NCBI GenBank assembly: GCA_030765525.1
Contig: JAVCCK010000015.1
Coordinates: 62,001-126,000 of the forward strand
From: Candidatus Lernaella stagnicola
Lineage (GTDB): Bacteria > Lernaellota > Lernaellaia > Lernaellales > Lernaellaceae
DNA: 64,000 nt
Direction of reading: 5' to 3'
Each line of letters begins with the position of its first letter. Within the stretch, counting starts at the first letter, position 1. Positions 1 through 8,736 of the stretch are shown here, in pieces. Both the position numbers and the translations under genes were made by a program. The notes beneath the pieces were generated by a model. It was not told the origin of the DNA. It did no database searches and saw only the letters and a list, made by a program, of their open reading frames with translations.

Positions 1-686
1 CCGACACGATCCGCATTAATTTCACGGGCTCGGCAGGTCAGAGTTTCGGCGCGTTTCTGACGCCGGGTGTGACGCTGCAAGTGTGGGGCGACGCCAACGA
101 TTATGTCGGCAAGGCAATGACCGGTGGGCGCATCGTCGTCACGCCGCACAAGAAATCGACCTTTGCGCCGCATGAAAACGCCCTCATCGGCAACGTCTGT
201 CTTTACGGGGCGACCGGGGGCGAGGTGTTTGTCTGCGGCCAGGCGGGGATGCGTTTCGCCGTGCGCAACAGCGGCGCGACCGCGGTGGTCGAAGGTGTCG
301 GCGATCACGGATGCGAGTACATGACCGGCGGCACCGTGGTCATCCTGGGGCACACGGGCTACAACTTCGCGGCAGGCATGAGCGGCGGTATCGCTTACGT
401 CTACGACGAGTCGGAACTGTTCGACACGCGCTGCAACCTCGATATGGTCGAGTTGGAAACCGTGTGGATCGAAGAAGACAAAAAGCGGTTGCGGGCGCTC
501 GTGCAGCGGCATCTTCGATTCACCAAAAGCCCCAAGGCGAAGATGATGCTCGCGGCCTGGGAGGCACATTTGCCGCTTTTCGTGAAGGTCGTGCCGATCG
601 AATACAAGCGCATTCTCGAACGAATGCGAATGGCGGCGGTGCAGGAGGATGCCGTGTCGGCAAGTGAGGAGGTGTTCGATGACTAA
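1..686 (+). CDS. gltB: Glutamate synthase large subunit, C-terminal part (partial)
   Basis: The window opens inside this gene; the frame is open from base 3 and ends with TAA at 684-686, so only about the last 227 residues are visible. They form the C-terminal GXGXG beta-helix domain of the large subunit of NADPH-dependent glutamate synthase (L-glutamine + 2-oxoglutarate + NADPH to 2 L-glutamate). Regularly spaced glycine turns are seen ([39 protein letters not shown]), followed by the helical tail typical of the family. The catalytic amidotransferase and FMN domains lie upstream, outside the window. The stop overlaps the start of gltD by 8 bases, so the two subunits are translationally coupled. 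The family call is secure. Confidence 0.96.
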   Translation, partial: DTIRINFTGSAGQSFGAFLTPGVTLQVWGDANDYVGKAMTGGRIVVTPHKKSTFAPHENALIGNVCLYGATGGEVFVCGQAGMRFAVRNSGATAVVEGVGDHGCEYMTGGTVVILGHTGYNFAAGMSGGIAYVYDESELFDTRCNLDMVELETVWIEEDKKRLRALVQRHLRFTKSPKAKMMLAAWEAHLPLFVKVVPIEYKRILERMRMAAVQEDAVSASEEVFDD

Positions 687-2118
687 GCAACAAGGTTTCA
701 TCCGCTTTATGCGCCGGGAGCCGGGAAAACAGGACATCGCCGAACGCTTGAAACACTATCGCGAGTTTGAAACGCCGCTTCCCGCCGAACGCCTGCACGA
801 GCAATCGAACCGGTGCATGGATTGCGGCATCCCGTTTTGTCACACCTTTGGTTGCCCGGTGCACAACCGTATTCCGGAATGGATCGAAATGGTGTACCGC
901 GGCGATTGGCGGCGCGCTTTGCTGCTGTTGCACGACACGGACAATTTCCCGGAGATCACCGGGCGCGTGTGTCCGGCGCCGTGCGAGGCGGCGTGTACGC
1001 TCGCGATCAACCAGCCGCCGGTGCTGATTCGGCACATTGAGTTACAGATTATCGAGCGCGGTTTCGCCGAAGGTTGGGTCAGGCCGGAACCCGCTCCGGA
1101 GAAGACCGGTTTCGAGGTTGCGGTGATCGGCTCCGGTCCCGCGGGGTTGTCGGCGGCGCAGCAATTGGCGCGACGCGGGCATGCGGTGACCGTGTTTGAA
1201 AAAGCCGATCGGCTCGGCGGCTTGTTGCGCTACGGCATCCCCGATTTCAAGCTCGAAAAACGCGTGTTGGATCGCCGTATCGAGCAGATGACCGCCGAAG
1301 GCGTGATTTTCGAAGTGGGCGTGGACGCTGGTGTCGACGTTTCCGCGCGCTACCTGCAACGCACCTTCGACGCGGTTGTGCTGGCCACCGGCGCAAGCCG
1401 TCCACGCGATCTTGACGTGCCCGGCCGGCGGCTGCCCGGCGTCCATTTTGCGATGGAATACTTGACCCAGCAGAATCGGCGAGAGGCCGGCGAATCGCTG
1501 CCGGAAGGGGAAGACCTTCTGGCCGGCGGCAAACGCGTGGTTGTGATTGGCGGGGGCGATACCGGTTCGGATTGCGTCGGCACCGCGAATCGGCAAGGCG
1601 CGAAATCGGTTACTCAGTTGGAGATTCTCGCCGAGCCCCCCTTGGAACGCGAATCGCAAAATCCGTGGCCGACGTGGCCGCGTGTCTATCGTACGACCAG
1701 TTCGCACGAGGAAGGCTGCAAGCGGGTCTTTTCGGTAATGACCAAGGCGTTTATCGGCGACGAGCGCGTCCGGAAGCTCCGGGGCGTCAAGGTACAATGG
1801 CGGGAACCGGACGGCGGTGGGCGCATGGCGCCGCATGAGATCCCGGAATCCGAGTTCGAGATCAAGGCGGACTTGGTATTGCTGGCCATGGGTTTCGTGC
1901 ATGTGGAACACGACGACTTGGTCGATAACCTGGACTTGGCCGTCGATGATCGCGGCAACCTACTGGTGGACCAGGCGATGATGACCTCGCGCCCCGGCGT
2001 TTTCGCGGCGGGCGACGCGGTCGAAGGCGCCTCGTTGGTCGTGCGGGCGTTTCACAGCGGGCGGCAGGTGGCCGACCACGTCGATGCTTACCTGGCGGAC
2101 TCGTCGGAATCCGACTGA
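679..2118 (+). CDS. gltD: Glutamate synthase small (beta) subunit
   Basis: 479-residue NADPH-oxidising FAD/Fe-S subunit that passes electrons to GltB. N-terminal cysteines for two 4Fe-4S clusters are visible at about C46, C49, C54, C59 and C98, C102, C106. The FAD dinucleotide fold GSGPAG lies near residue 151, and a second Rossmann motif ([13 protein letters not shown]) for NADPH near residue 290. The C-terminal [14 protein letters not shown] closes the FAD domain. The ATG at 679 was chosen because GAGGAGGTG lies just upstream and it begins the conserved MTKQQGF-like N terminus. It overlaps the gltB stop by 8 bases. The length is normal for GltD. Its 3' end overlaps the convergent gene at 2088 by 31 bases. 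Confidence 0.95.
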   Translation: MTKQQGFIRFMRREPGKQDIAERLKHYREFETPLPAERLHEQSNRCMDCGIPFCHTFGCPVHNRIPEWIEMVYRGDWRRALLLLHDTDNFPEITGRVCPAPCEAACTLAINQPPVLIRHIELQIIERGFAEGWVRPEPAPEKTGFEVAVIGSGPAGLSAAQQLARRGHAVTVFEKADRLGGLLRYGIPDFKLEKRVLDRRIEQMTAEGVIFEVGVDAGVDVSARYLQRTFDAVVLATGASRPRDLDVPGRRLPGVHFAMEYLTQQNRREAGESLPEGEDLLAGGKRVVVIGGGDTGSDCVGTANRQGAKSVTQLEILAEPPLERESQNPWPTWPRVYRTTSSHEEGCKRVFSVMTKAFIGDERVRKLRGVKVQWREPDGGGRMAPHEIPESEFEIKADLVLLAMGFVHVEHDDLVDNLDLAVDDRGNLLVDQAMMTSRPGVFAAGDAVEGASLVVRAFHSGRQVADHVDAYLADSSESD

Positions 2119-3146
2119 TCGTCGGGCGTCCACGTCCGTTCGTGGATAATCGGCTCGCGGCGCGGCGGCGGCCCTTTCAACATTCCCAGCATCACGAAGA
2201 ACGAAATCGTGGCCCCCGGTATGTACATGAAGGGCAGCGCCGGTCCTTTGTTGACGATCCAGAACGCCAGCGCCATGACGATTTCGGCGACGGCGGGGAT
2301 CGCGGCTCGCCGGCCGAGCATCAGCAGCGGAATGAGCAACGCGGCGTGCCAGATGACGGGCAAGTAACTGCCGAACAAAAACGGGTACCAGATATCGAGC
2401 AGTGTGTCGGTCGCCAGGCAGAGAATGCCGAGCCCGACAATTTTCACGAGGGAATGGCTTTCAGCGTCGCGCCGCTTGTCGCGTTGGAACAGGATGAGCA
2501 GTAGCAGGGCGGCAAACAGCGGGTTGAGAATCAGCAACCAATGGCGGTTGCGGCTGATGGGAAAACTCGTTTTCAGTAAACGCAGGTCCGGTTTGTCGGG
2601 TTGCTTTATTTGCAGCCGGAAAAGCATGCCGCACGTGCCGTCGTAGATGGCGGTCGCGGCGCGCAGCCCATCCTGCATGCGGAAAATGCCGAACCGACTC
2701 GACGCTTGGCTTTGCAGCACGTCGTCCATCAAGATGAAGCTTTCTTCCTGCCGCGCTTCGTACTCAGTTCCCGCCGACCCCAGCAATCCCGCGGTGTCTA
2801 AAATCGTGAAATGAGGATTGGACGTGCTGAGGCTGAGCATGGGGTTGCTGAACGGCAGCCAAAACGGCGTGTAGGCCAGCTTGCCCTCGTGGGTGATGGC
2901 GGTGCCGTTGCGGTCAACCTCAAAGGGTACGGTGAGCGGCCCGATGAGCTTGCATATGTGCCCCTCACACTCGAGTTGTTGCTGTTCGCCGCCGGCTTGG
3001 TACACGGCTTTAAGCTTGCGACCGTCAAAGGGAATCGGGTTCTTCTCGATGACGTTCCATTGCGTGAAAACCCGGGCGCCCAACGAGGCGAGCAAAAAGG
3101 GTAGAACGGCCAGTAGAATCAGGAGCAGACGACGACCGGTCGACAT
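2088..3146 (-). CDS. Multi-pass membrane protein of unknown function
   Basis: 352 residues; I do not recognise the family. An N-terminal hydrophobic segment (LLLILLAVLPFLLASLGA) is followed by about 200 mostly polar residues likely facing the periplasm, with cysteines in a CEGHIC pattern. Then come about five hydrophobic segments (WLLILNPLFAALLLLILF, a stretch around WYPFLFGSYLPVIWHAAL, AEIVMALAFWIV, ATISFFVMLGML) and a short charged tail. The ATG at 3146 is preferred over an upstream start because GGAGG lies 7 bases before it. The gene is convergent with gltD and overlaps its end. It lies co-directionally downstream of the DUF2804 gene with a 66-base gap, so a shared transcript is possible. 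Confidence 0.75.
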   Translation of the reverse strand: MSTGRRLLLILLAVLPFLLASLGARVFTQWNVIEKNPIPFDGRKLKAVYQAGGEQQQLECEGHICKLIGPLTVPFEVDRNGTAITHEGKLAYTPFWLPFSNPMLSLSTSNPHFTILDTAGLLGSAGTEYEARQEESFILMDDVLQSQASSRFGIFRMQDGLRAATAIYDGTCGMLFRLQIKQPDKPDLRLLKTSFPISRNRHWLLILNPLFAALLLLILFQRDKRRDAESHSLVKIVGLGILCLATDTLLDIWYPFLFGSYLPVIWHAALLIPLLMLGRRAAIPAVAEIVMALAFWIVNKGPALPFMYIPGATISFFVMLGMLKGPPPRREPIIHERTWTPDDQSDSDESAR

Positions 3147-3212
3147 CGCAAAACCTCCGGTGGACAGGAATATGCCCCGATCATGGCGTGTTTCATCGGC
3201 GGCCGTCAATTC

Positions 3213-4268
3213 CTAAAAACGAGCTAAATGACGTTCGCAGACGCCGTAGAAGTCTTTGATTTCATGTTCGGTACCTTGCGCGTCGACGACCGTGCCGGAA
3301 AACAGCCCGTAGGGTTGGTGAAAATCAGACAAAACGATGCCGAAATTGATTTTCTCCTGCCGTTCGCCTTGCGGATGAAAATCGAGGCGGCAGCGGCCGT
3401 CGGTCGTTTCGATGTGCCATGGGGCCATCAGGTCCTTGTCGTTGAATTGGAAGCGGACCGCGCTCCAGGGCGTGAGCTTGCCGTCAACCCACAGGCAATT
3501 TTCGTTGTACCGCTCGTCGTCGGTGATGATGTTTTCCACGAGGTTGAGCGCGAGCGACCGGCCTTCCGCGTTGCGGCCGACGCATGTCGCCCAGTTCCAG
3601 AAGGTGCGGTAGGGGTAGAAGGTTTTCTGTACGTCGAGCATGGCGAAATCGTTTTCCGGCGTCATCTCCACGAGCGTACCGCCCAGGTTCATTGTGCCGC
3701 GGACCGGGCACGGGGCCTTGTGGGTGTAGAGCGGTCGATTTTTGCCGTCGATCGGCAGCACGACGATCAGCGGTTCGGTCGCCGTGAGGTCGGCAAGCAT
3801 CTCGAACTCGGCCGTGATTTCGGGGAGGTCGCCCTGCGCCGAAACGGCGATGTTGACGAGATGGCGGCCTGTATCCAGCCGGTTCAGTATTTCGATGCGG
3901 TACCCGGGTTGCTCGAAGAGGCAGGTGTCGTTCCACAGTTCGCCCGCGACGCGCACCTTGCGTGAACTCGTTTGGCGGTTGTGTTCAACATGGGTGCCGG
4001 TGGAGCGGTCCACGAAGTAGCAAAACGACGTGCCCAGGTAGTGGCTGTCCACCACGGCGAAACCGAGCGCGAAGTCCTTGTGAACCACCGCCACGTGCTG
4101 CCATTCCTTTAGTCGCAGGTTGGTAACCCAACGCGGGGCACTTTGCCAACGCGGGAACAGCTTCGCCTCGTGGATGTTCAAGTTCTTGAAAGGACTGCGA
4201 AAAAGGCCGAAATCGACGACCCGGCCGTCCTTGACTAGCCAAGGGGGCGTGGCGTTAATCGAACGCAT
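3213..4268 (-). CDS. DUF2804 family protein
   Basis: 351 residues resembling the DUF2804 family, a beta-rich protein without an established function. Recognisable features are the FYPYRTFWNWAT block, GRSLALNLVENI, the NENCLWVDGKL segment and the late INFGIVLSDFHQPYGLFSG block. No signal peptide or membrane segment is seen. The ATG at 4268 is chosen because GGGGAG lies 8 bases upstream; the longer frame to 4376 has no ribosome site and would run into the promoter area of the divergent lysC/lysA gene. Family membership is from memory of the motifs and should be checked by profile search. Confidence 0.75.
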   Translation of the reverse strand: MRSINATPPWLVKDGRVVDFGLFRSPFKNLNIHEAKLFPRWQSAPRWVTNLRLKEWQHVAVVHKDFALGFAVVDSHYLGTSFCYFVDRSTGTHVEHNRQTSSRKVRVAGELWNDTCLFEQPGYRIEILNRLDTGRHLVNIAVSAQGDLPEITAEFEMLADLTATEPLIVVLPIDGKNRPLYTHKAPCPVRGTMNLGGTLVEMTPENDFAMLDVQKTFYPYRTFWNWATCVGRNAEGRSLALNLVENIITDDERYNENCLWVDGKLTPWSAVRFQFNDKDLMAPWHIETTDGRCRLDFHPQGERQEKINFGIVLSDFHQPYGLFSGTVVDAQGTEHEIKDFYGVCERHLARF

Positions 4269-4399
4269 GTGATATACTCCCCGTTTGAAATTAAGTGAGT
4301 CGAGGTTGCCGGTTTTTTCCGGATCGCGCAAGCCGCCGGCAAGGCGGAGACACGCAGGCGCATTTATCTCCAACATTTATCACAACTAGAAGGAACAAC

Positions 4400-7000
4400 A
4401 TGCTGGACCATTGGGTTGTTGCAAAATTCGGCGGCACGAGCGTATCCAGCCGCGAAAACTGGCATACGATAATGGGCGTCTGCCACCGCCACCTGGAAGC
4501 GGGGCGGCGGCCGATGATCGTTTGTTCGGCGCTGGCGGGAGTTTCCGATTCCTTGGAGGAATTGATCGATAAGGCGCCGCGCGGCGAGCACAAACCCATC
4601 TTGAAACGAATCGGTGACGTTCACCGCGAGTTGGCGGCGAACCTGGAAGTGAACGCCGACACCTTGATCGGTCCCTTGTTTGACGAACTCGAACGCCTCA
4701 GTCGCGGCGCTCATCTGGTCGGCGAAGTCACGCCGCGCCTGCACGCCAGGATGATGGCCGTGGGCGAGTTGATGGCGACGAGGCTCGGGGCGGCGTTCTT
4801 GTCGGCCAACGGCGTCTCCACGCAGTGGCAGGATGCCCGCGAGTATTTGGTGGCCGAGGGCGGCCCTTTGCTGAACGCGCGGCAACGCTACTTATCCGCC
4901 TCGTGCTGTTACGATGCCGGCGGCGAAATGCGGGCGAAATGCGAGGCGTTGTCCGGCCGGGTGATCGTGACACAGGGCTTTATCGCGTCCACGGCGTCGG
5001 GCGACACCGTGTTGTTGGGCCGCGGCGGCTCGGACACTTCCGCGGCATATTTCGCGGCGATGCTCGATGCTGAGCGTTTGGAGATATGGACCGACGTGCC
5101 GGGGATGTTCACTGCGAATCCGCATATCGTTCCCAGCGCGCGGCTGCTGAAATCATTGGATTACGACGAGGCGCAGGAAATCACGTCGATGGGCGCGAAG
5201 GTGCTGCATCCGCGTTGTTTGCAGCCGGTGCGGGATAGCAACATTCCTATCGAGATTCGCTGCACGAACGAGCCGGGGATCGTCGGCACGGTGATTTCCG
5301 CCGACGCGCCGGAGATCAACGCACAGGTCAAGGCGGTTTCGACGAATACCAACGTGACCGTCATCTTGATGGAGACGCTCGGCATGTGGCAGCAGGTCGG
5401 TTTTCTGGCCGACGTGTTTGCGTGTTTCAAGAAGTACGGGCTATCGATCGACCTGGTCTCGACGTCGGAAACCAACGTGACGGTTTCGCTCGACAACCTG
5501 GCCAACGCCATGGATACCGCGATCTTGGAGGCTCTCACGGCGGAACTGGAATGTTTTTCGACGGTGCGCCGCATCGACTCGTGCGCGTCGGTCAGCCTCG
5601 TGGGACGCGACATTCGCACGATCCTGCACCGCATTACCCCTGCGTTGGTGTTTTTTGAAGAGATACCGGTGCACATGGTTTCGCAGGCGGCGAACGATTT
5701 GAACGTGACTTTTGTCATCGACCAGGAACACGCCGCGCGCCTGGTGGAACATATCCATCGGGAGTTGTTCGAGAACATTCGCAATCCAGTCGTGTTGGGC
5801 CGGACGTGGGAAGATATCTTCGACAAGGAAGACCCGGAGGACCCCTTATCGGGCGGCGGCCGGTGGTGGATCGAGCGGCGGGAAGAACTCGTGGCGCTGG
5901 CTGAAGAGGAATCGCCGCTCTTTGTTTACGACGAGGAAACATTGCGTGGCGCGGCGGCACGGTTGCTGGCGATGAACTCGCCCGACCGAGTCTTCTACGC
6001 CGTGAAGGCGAATTGGCATCCGGGGATCCTGCAAATATTTCACGAGTTGGGGTTGGGTTTCGAGTGCGTTTCGCCGGGCGAAATCGAGCACGTGTTCTCG
6101 CTCTTCCCCGACATCGCGCCGCGCCGCATCTTGTTTACGCCGAATTTCGCGCCGCGCGCAGAGTACGAACTCGCCTTCGAACGCGGCGGGTGGGTGACGC
6201 TCGACAATCTCTACCCCTTGGAGCAATGGCCGGACGTGTTTGCACATCGCGACATCTTTGTGCGCATCGATCCAGGCCGGGGAAGGGGACATCACGACTT
6301 CGTGAAGACCGGCGGCAAGCAGTCGAAATTCGGTATCTCGCTGGACCTGGTTGACCGCCTCGTCGAGTTGGCGTCGCGGAATGAAACGCGCATCGTCGGG
6401 CTGCACGCGCATACGGGCAGCGGCATTCTCTCGACCGGCAACTGGAAGGAAACGGCGGGCATTCTCGCTTCGTTATTGGACCGTCTGCCCGACGTGAAAG
6501 CGCTGGATCTCGGCGGCGGGTTCGGCGTGGTGGAGAAGCCGGGGCAGTCGCCGCTGGATCTGGTGGTGGTGGACGCGGGGCTCGCCGAGGCGAAGGCCGC
6601 TTTTCCGAACGTGGAGATTTGGATCGAGCCCGGGCGTTATTTAACCGCTCCGGCCGGCGTGTTGCTGGCGCGGGTGACGCAGGTGAAAACGAAGGACGAT
6701 TTCCATTACGTCGGCATCGATACCGGAATGAATACCCTGATTCGCCCGGCTCTATACGGCGCGTATCATGAGATCGTCAACCTGTCGAAGTGGGGTTCGA
6801 AAAAACGAATTTCGGCCAATATCGTCGGGCCGATTTGCGAAAGCGGGGACGTGCTGGGACACGAGCGGCGCATCGCCGCAGTCGACGAGGGAGATGTCAT
6901 TCTGATCGGCACCGCGGGCGCGTACGGCCGCGCGATGAGCTCGGAGTACAACCGGCGGCTCCCCGCGGCCGAGGTCATGCTGCCGCCGCGCCGGGGATAA
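4400..7000 (+). CDS. Bifunctional aspartate kinase / diaminopimelate decarboxylase
   Basis: 866-residue fusion of the first and last enzymes of diaminopimelate-lysine synthesis. Residues 1-460 are aspartokinase: KFGGTSV at 8-14 (ATP/aspartate site), a FTANPHIVPSA-type segment, then tandem ACT domains (FLADVFACFKKYGLSIDLVSTSETNVT) for lysine feedback. Residues about 490-866 are a fold-III PLP decarboxylase: FYAVKANWHP with PLP lysine K536, HAHTGSG, DLGGGFG, and C-terminal GPICESGDVLG with the catalytic Cys. The ATG at 4400 has AGAAGGA upstream and begins at the kinase N terminus. Such LysC-LysA fusions are known but uncommon. Fusing first and last steps should put both under the same lysine-sensing control; that is inference. 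Confidence 0.95.
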   Translation: MLDHWVVAKFGGTSVSSRENWHTIMGVCHRHLEAGRRPMIVCSALAGVSDSLEELIDKAPRGEHKPILKRIGDVHRELAANLEVNADTLIGPLFDELERLSRGAHLVGEVTPRLHARMMAVGELMATRLGAAFLSANGVSTQWQDAREYLVAEGGPLLNARQRYLSASCCYDAGGEMRAKCEALSGRVIVTQGFIASTASGDTVLLGRGGSDTSAAYFAAMLDAERLEIWTDVPGMFTANPHIVPSARLLKSLDYDEAQEITSMGAKVLHPRCLQPVRDSNIPIEIRCTNEPGIVGTVISADAPEINAQVKAVSTNTNVTVILMETLGMWQQVGFLADVFACFKKYGLSIDLVSTSETNVTVSLDNLANAMDTAILEALTAELECFSTVRRIDSCASVSLVGRDIRTILHRITPALVFFEEIPVHMVSQAANDLNVTFVIDQEHAARLVEHIHRELFENIRNPVVLGRTWEDIFDKEDPEDPLSGGGRWWIERREELVALAEEESPLFVYDEETLRGAAARLLAMNSPDRVFYAVKANWHPGILQIFHELGLGFECVSPGEIEHVFSLFPDIAPRRILFTPNFAPRAEYELAFERGGWVTLDNLYPLEQWPDVFAHRDIFVRIDPGRGRGHHDFVKTGGKQSKFGISLDLVDRLVELASRNETRIVGLHAHTGSGILSTGNWKETAGILASLLDRLPDVKALDLGGGFGVVEKPGQSPLDLVVVDAGLAEAKAAFPNVEIWIEPGRYLTAPAGVLLARVTQVKTKDDFHYVGIDTGMNTLIRPALYGAYHEIVNLSKWGSKKRISANIVGPICESGDVLGHERRIAAVDEGDVILIGTAGAYGRAMSSEYNRRLPAAEVMLPPRRG

Positions 7001-7021
7001 AGTTCCCAGCCACCGATCAGG

Positions 7022-7051
7022 TTGACTTACCGCGGAAGTCAGTGCTAAAAA
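7022..7051 (+). promoter_or_regulatory. Candidate sigma70 promoter for tRNA-His/hisS
   Basis: TTGACT at 7022-7027 and TAAAAA at 7046-7051 are separated by 18 bases (17 if CTAAAA is taken), giving a start near 7058, just ahead of the tRNA at 7075. It lies directly after the lysC/lysA stop codon, the expected place for a fresh promoter for the histidine block. The assignment is from sequence match only. Confidence 0.5.
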
Positions 7052-7074
7052 TGCGCCTCTCGTTTGAGGGCTTT

Positions 7075-7148
7075 GCTGCCGTAGCTCAGTTGGTTAGAGC
7101 GCCTGACTGTGGATCAGGAGGTCGATGGTTCAAATCCACCCGGCAGTA
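7075..7148 (+). tRNA. tRNA-His (anticodon GTG) lacking encoded G-1 and C73
   Basis: The 74-base cloverleaf folds as a 7-bp acceptor (GCTGCCG/CGGCAGT, with G1:U72 wobble), D arm GCTC/GAGC, anticodon arm CCTGA-CTGTGGA-TCAGG with anticodon GTG, variable loop AGGTC, and T arm GATGG-TTCAAAT-CCACC. The discriminator base is A73 and base -1 is T, so the canonical bacterial histidine identity pair G-1:C73 is absent. The T stem has one A-C mismatch. No CCA is encoded, and a run of five T's follows after base 7149. It sits 71 bases upstream of hisS, and the A73/U72 state matches the unusual alphaproteobacterial tRNA-His. Confidence 0.92.
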
Positions 7149-7219
7149 CTTTTTCCCAGCCTCTGCTTGCGTCCGCCGCGTTTGTCCACGAAACTACCGC
7201 CGTCGGGAGAATGAATATT

Positions 7220-8734
7220 ATGAGTAAGAAGAAAAAATCGGCTCGCCCGAAACCGCGTATTCCGCGCGGCTTTCGCGACATTTGGAGCAACGATATCGCG
7301 GCTCGTTCGCGCATGATCGAGCGGATTTGCGACGTCTATCGGAGATACGGCTTTCTGCCCTTGGAGACGCCGGCGCTGGAATACGTGGACGCGCTGGGCA
7401 AGCATCTGCCCGAAAGCGATACGCCCTCGGGCGGTATCTTCGCGCTGCGTGACGATGACGAGCAATGGATCGCCCTGCGTTACGACCTGACCGCGCCGCT
7501 CGCCCGTGTCGTGGCCCAATACGGGCAAGAATTGCCGCGGCCGTTTCGCCGCTTTCAAGTCGGGCCCGTCTGGCGCATGGAGAAGCCGGGGCCGGGACGC
7601 TTTCGCGAATTCTACCAATGCGATTTCGATTCCGTGGCCGCCACCTCGCCGGCGGCCGACGCCGAAGTGTGCGCGGTGCTCGCCGAATGCCTGGAGGCTT
7701 TGGGCATCCCGGCGGGCGACTACGTGGTTCGCGTCAACAATCGCAAGGTGCTCAACGGCGTGTTGGACGTGATTGGCATCGCCGCGGACGATGAAGATGC
7801 GGGCGGAATTCAGCGGCTGCGGGTTTTGCGGGCCATCGACAAGCTTGACCGGCTCGAAGAAGACGGCGTTCGCCTCTTGCTCGGCACCGGCCGCAAGGAC
7901 GAATCCGGCGATTTCACTGTGGGGGCCGGGTTGTCGAGCGAGCAGATCGACATCGTCATGGGTTACGTGGGGGCCGGGGGCGCCGACCGCGCCGGTGTTT
8001 GCCGCTCGCTGCGCGAATTGGCCGGCGGCAGCGAAGATGGGCTGGCGGGCATCCGCGAGTTGGAGATTATCGGCGAACTGCTTGACGTGATGGGGCTGGA
8101 CGAGCGCAAGGTGATTTTCGACCCGAGCGTCGTGCGCGGGCTGGACTACTACACCGGACCGGTTTTCGAGGCCGAATTGACTTTCAACATCACCGACGAA
8201 AAAGGCAACCAGCGCAGCGTCGGCTCGGTCGCCGGCGGCGGCCGGTATGACGACCTGATCAAGCGTTTCACGGGCCAGGCGGTTCCGGCGACCGGGGCGA
8301 GTATCGGCGTCGACCGCTTGCTGGCGGCCTTGGCGATGCGCGGCCTTCAATCAAGTGCGCCAGTAGGTCCGGTGGTCGTGACGGTCATGGAAACCGAGCG
8401 ATTGGGCGACTACCAGCAAATGGTGCAGGAACTGCGCGCGGCGGGAATCGTCGCCGAGCTTTACCTGGGCAAAGGCGGGTACGGCGCGACAAAAAAACAG
8501 ATGAAGTATGCCGATCAACGCAGCGCCCCGGTGGTCGTTATTGCCGGGGGTGACGAGTTCGCGGCGGGTGAAGTCACGCTCAAGGATATGCGCAAGGGCG
8601 CCGAGTTGGCTGAGGAGATTACCGACCGGGAAGAATGGCGCAAAGGGCAACCGGCGCAAGTGAGCGTGCCGCGAGTCGAGCTTGTTGCCAAAGTGCGCGA
8701 GATTCTCCAGGCACATTCGACGGAGGCACAATAA
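7220..8734 (+). CDS. hisS: Histidyl-tRNA synthetase, alphaproteobacterial-like type
   Basis: 504-residue class II synthetase charging tRNA-His. Motif 2 reads [21 protein letters not shown], close to the [11 protein letters not shown] form I associate with alphaproteobacterial HisRS and unlike the ERPQKGRYRQFHQ of most bacteria. The histidine-binding HisA motif ([12 protein letters not shown]), the HisB-like [12 protein letters not shown] and motif 3 [11 protein letters not shown] are all present, followed by the C-terminal anticodon-binding domain ([10 protein letters not shown]-like region, [19 protein letters not shown]). ATG 7220 is chosen because GGGAGA lies about 9 bases upstream; ATG 7211 sits too close to it. 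The basic N-terminal [11 protein letters not shown] precedes the conserved PRGFRDI. It follows tRNA-His and is 2 bases from hutH. Confidence 0.94.
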   Translation: MSKKKKSARPKPRIPRGFRDIWSNDIAARSRMIERICDVYRRYGFLPLETPALEYVDALGKHLPESDTPSGGIFALRDDDEQWIALRYDLTAPLARVVAQYGQELPRPFRRFQVGPVWRMEKPGPGRFREFYQCDFDSVAATSPAADAEVCAVLAECLEALGIPAGDYVVRVNNRKVLNGVLDVIGIAADDEDAGGIQRLRVLRAIDKLDRLEEDGVRLLLGTGRKDESGDFTVGAGLSSEQIDIVMGYVGAGGADRAGVCRSLRELAGGSEDGLAGIRELEIIGELLDVMGLDERKVIFDPSVVRGLDYYTGPVFEAELTFNITDEKGNQRSVGSVAGGGRYDDLIKRFTGQAVPATGASIGVDRLLAALAMRGLQSSAPVGPVVVTVMETERLGDYQQMVQELRAAGIVAELYLGKGGYGATKKQMKYADQRSAPVVVIAGGDEFAAGEVTLKDMRKGAELAEEITDREEWRKGQPAQVSVPRVELVAKVREILQAHSTEAQ

Positions 8735-8736
8735 TC

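Noticed and set aside
7075-7148. Possibility that the tRNA-His is a pseudogene because of the T-stem A-C mismatch and G1:U72 pair
   Set aside because: All arms otherwise fold, invariant bases are kept, and the U72/A73 state agrees with the neighbouring HisRS type.
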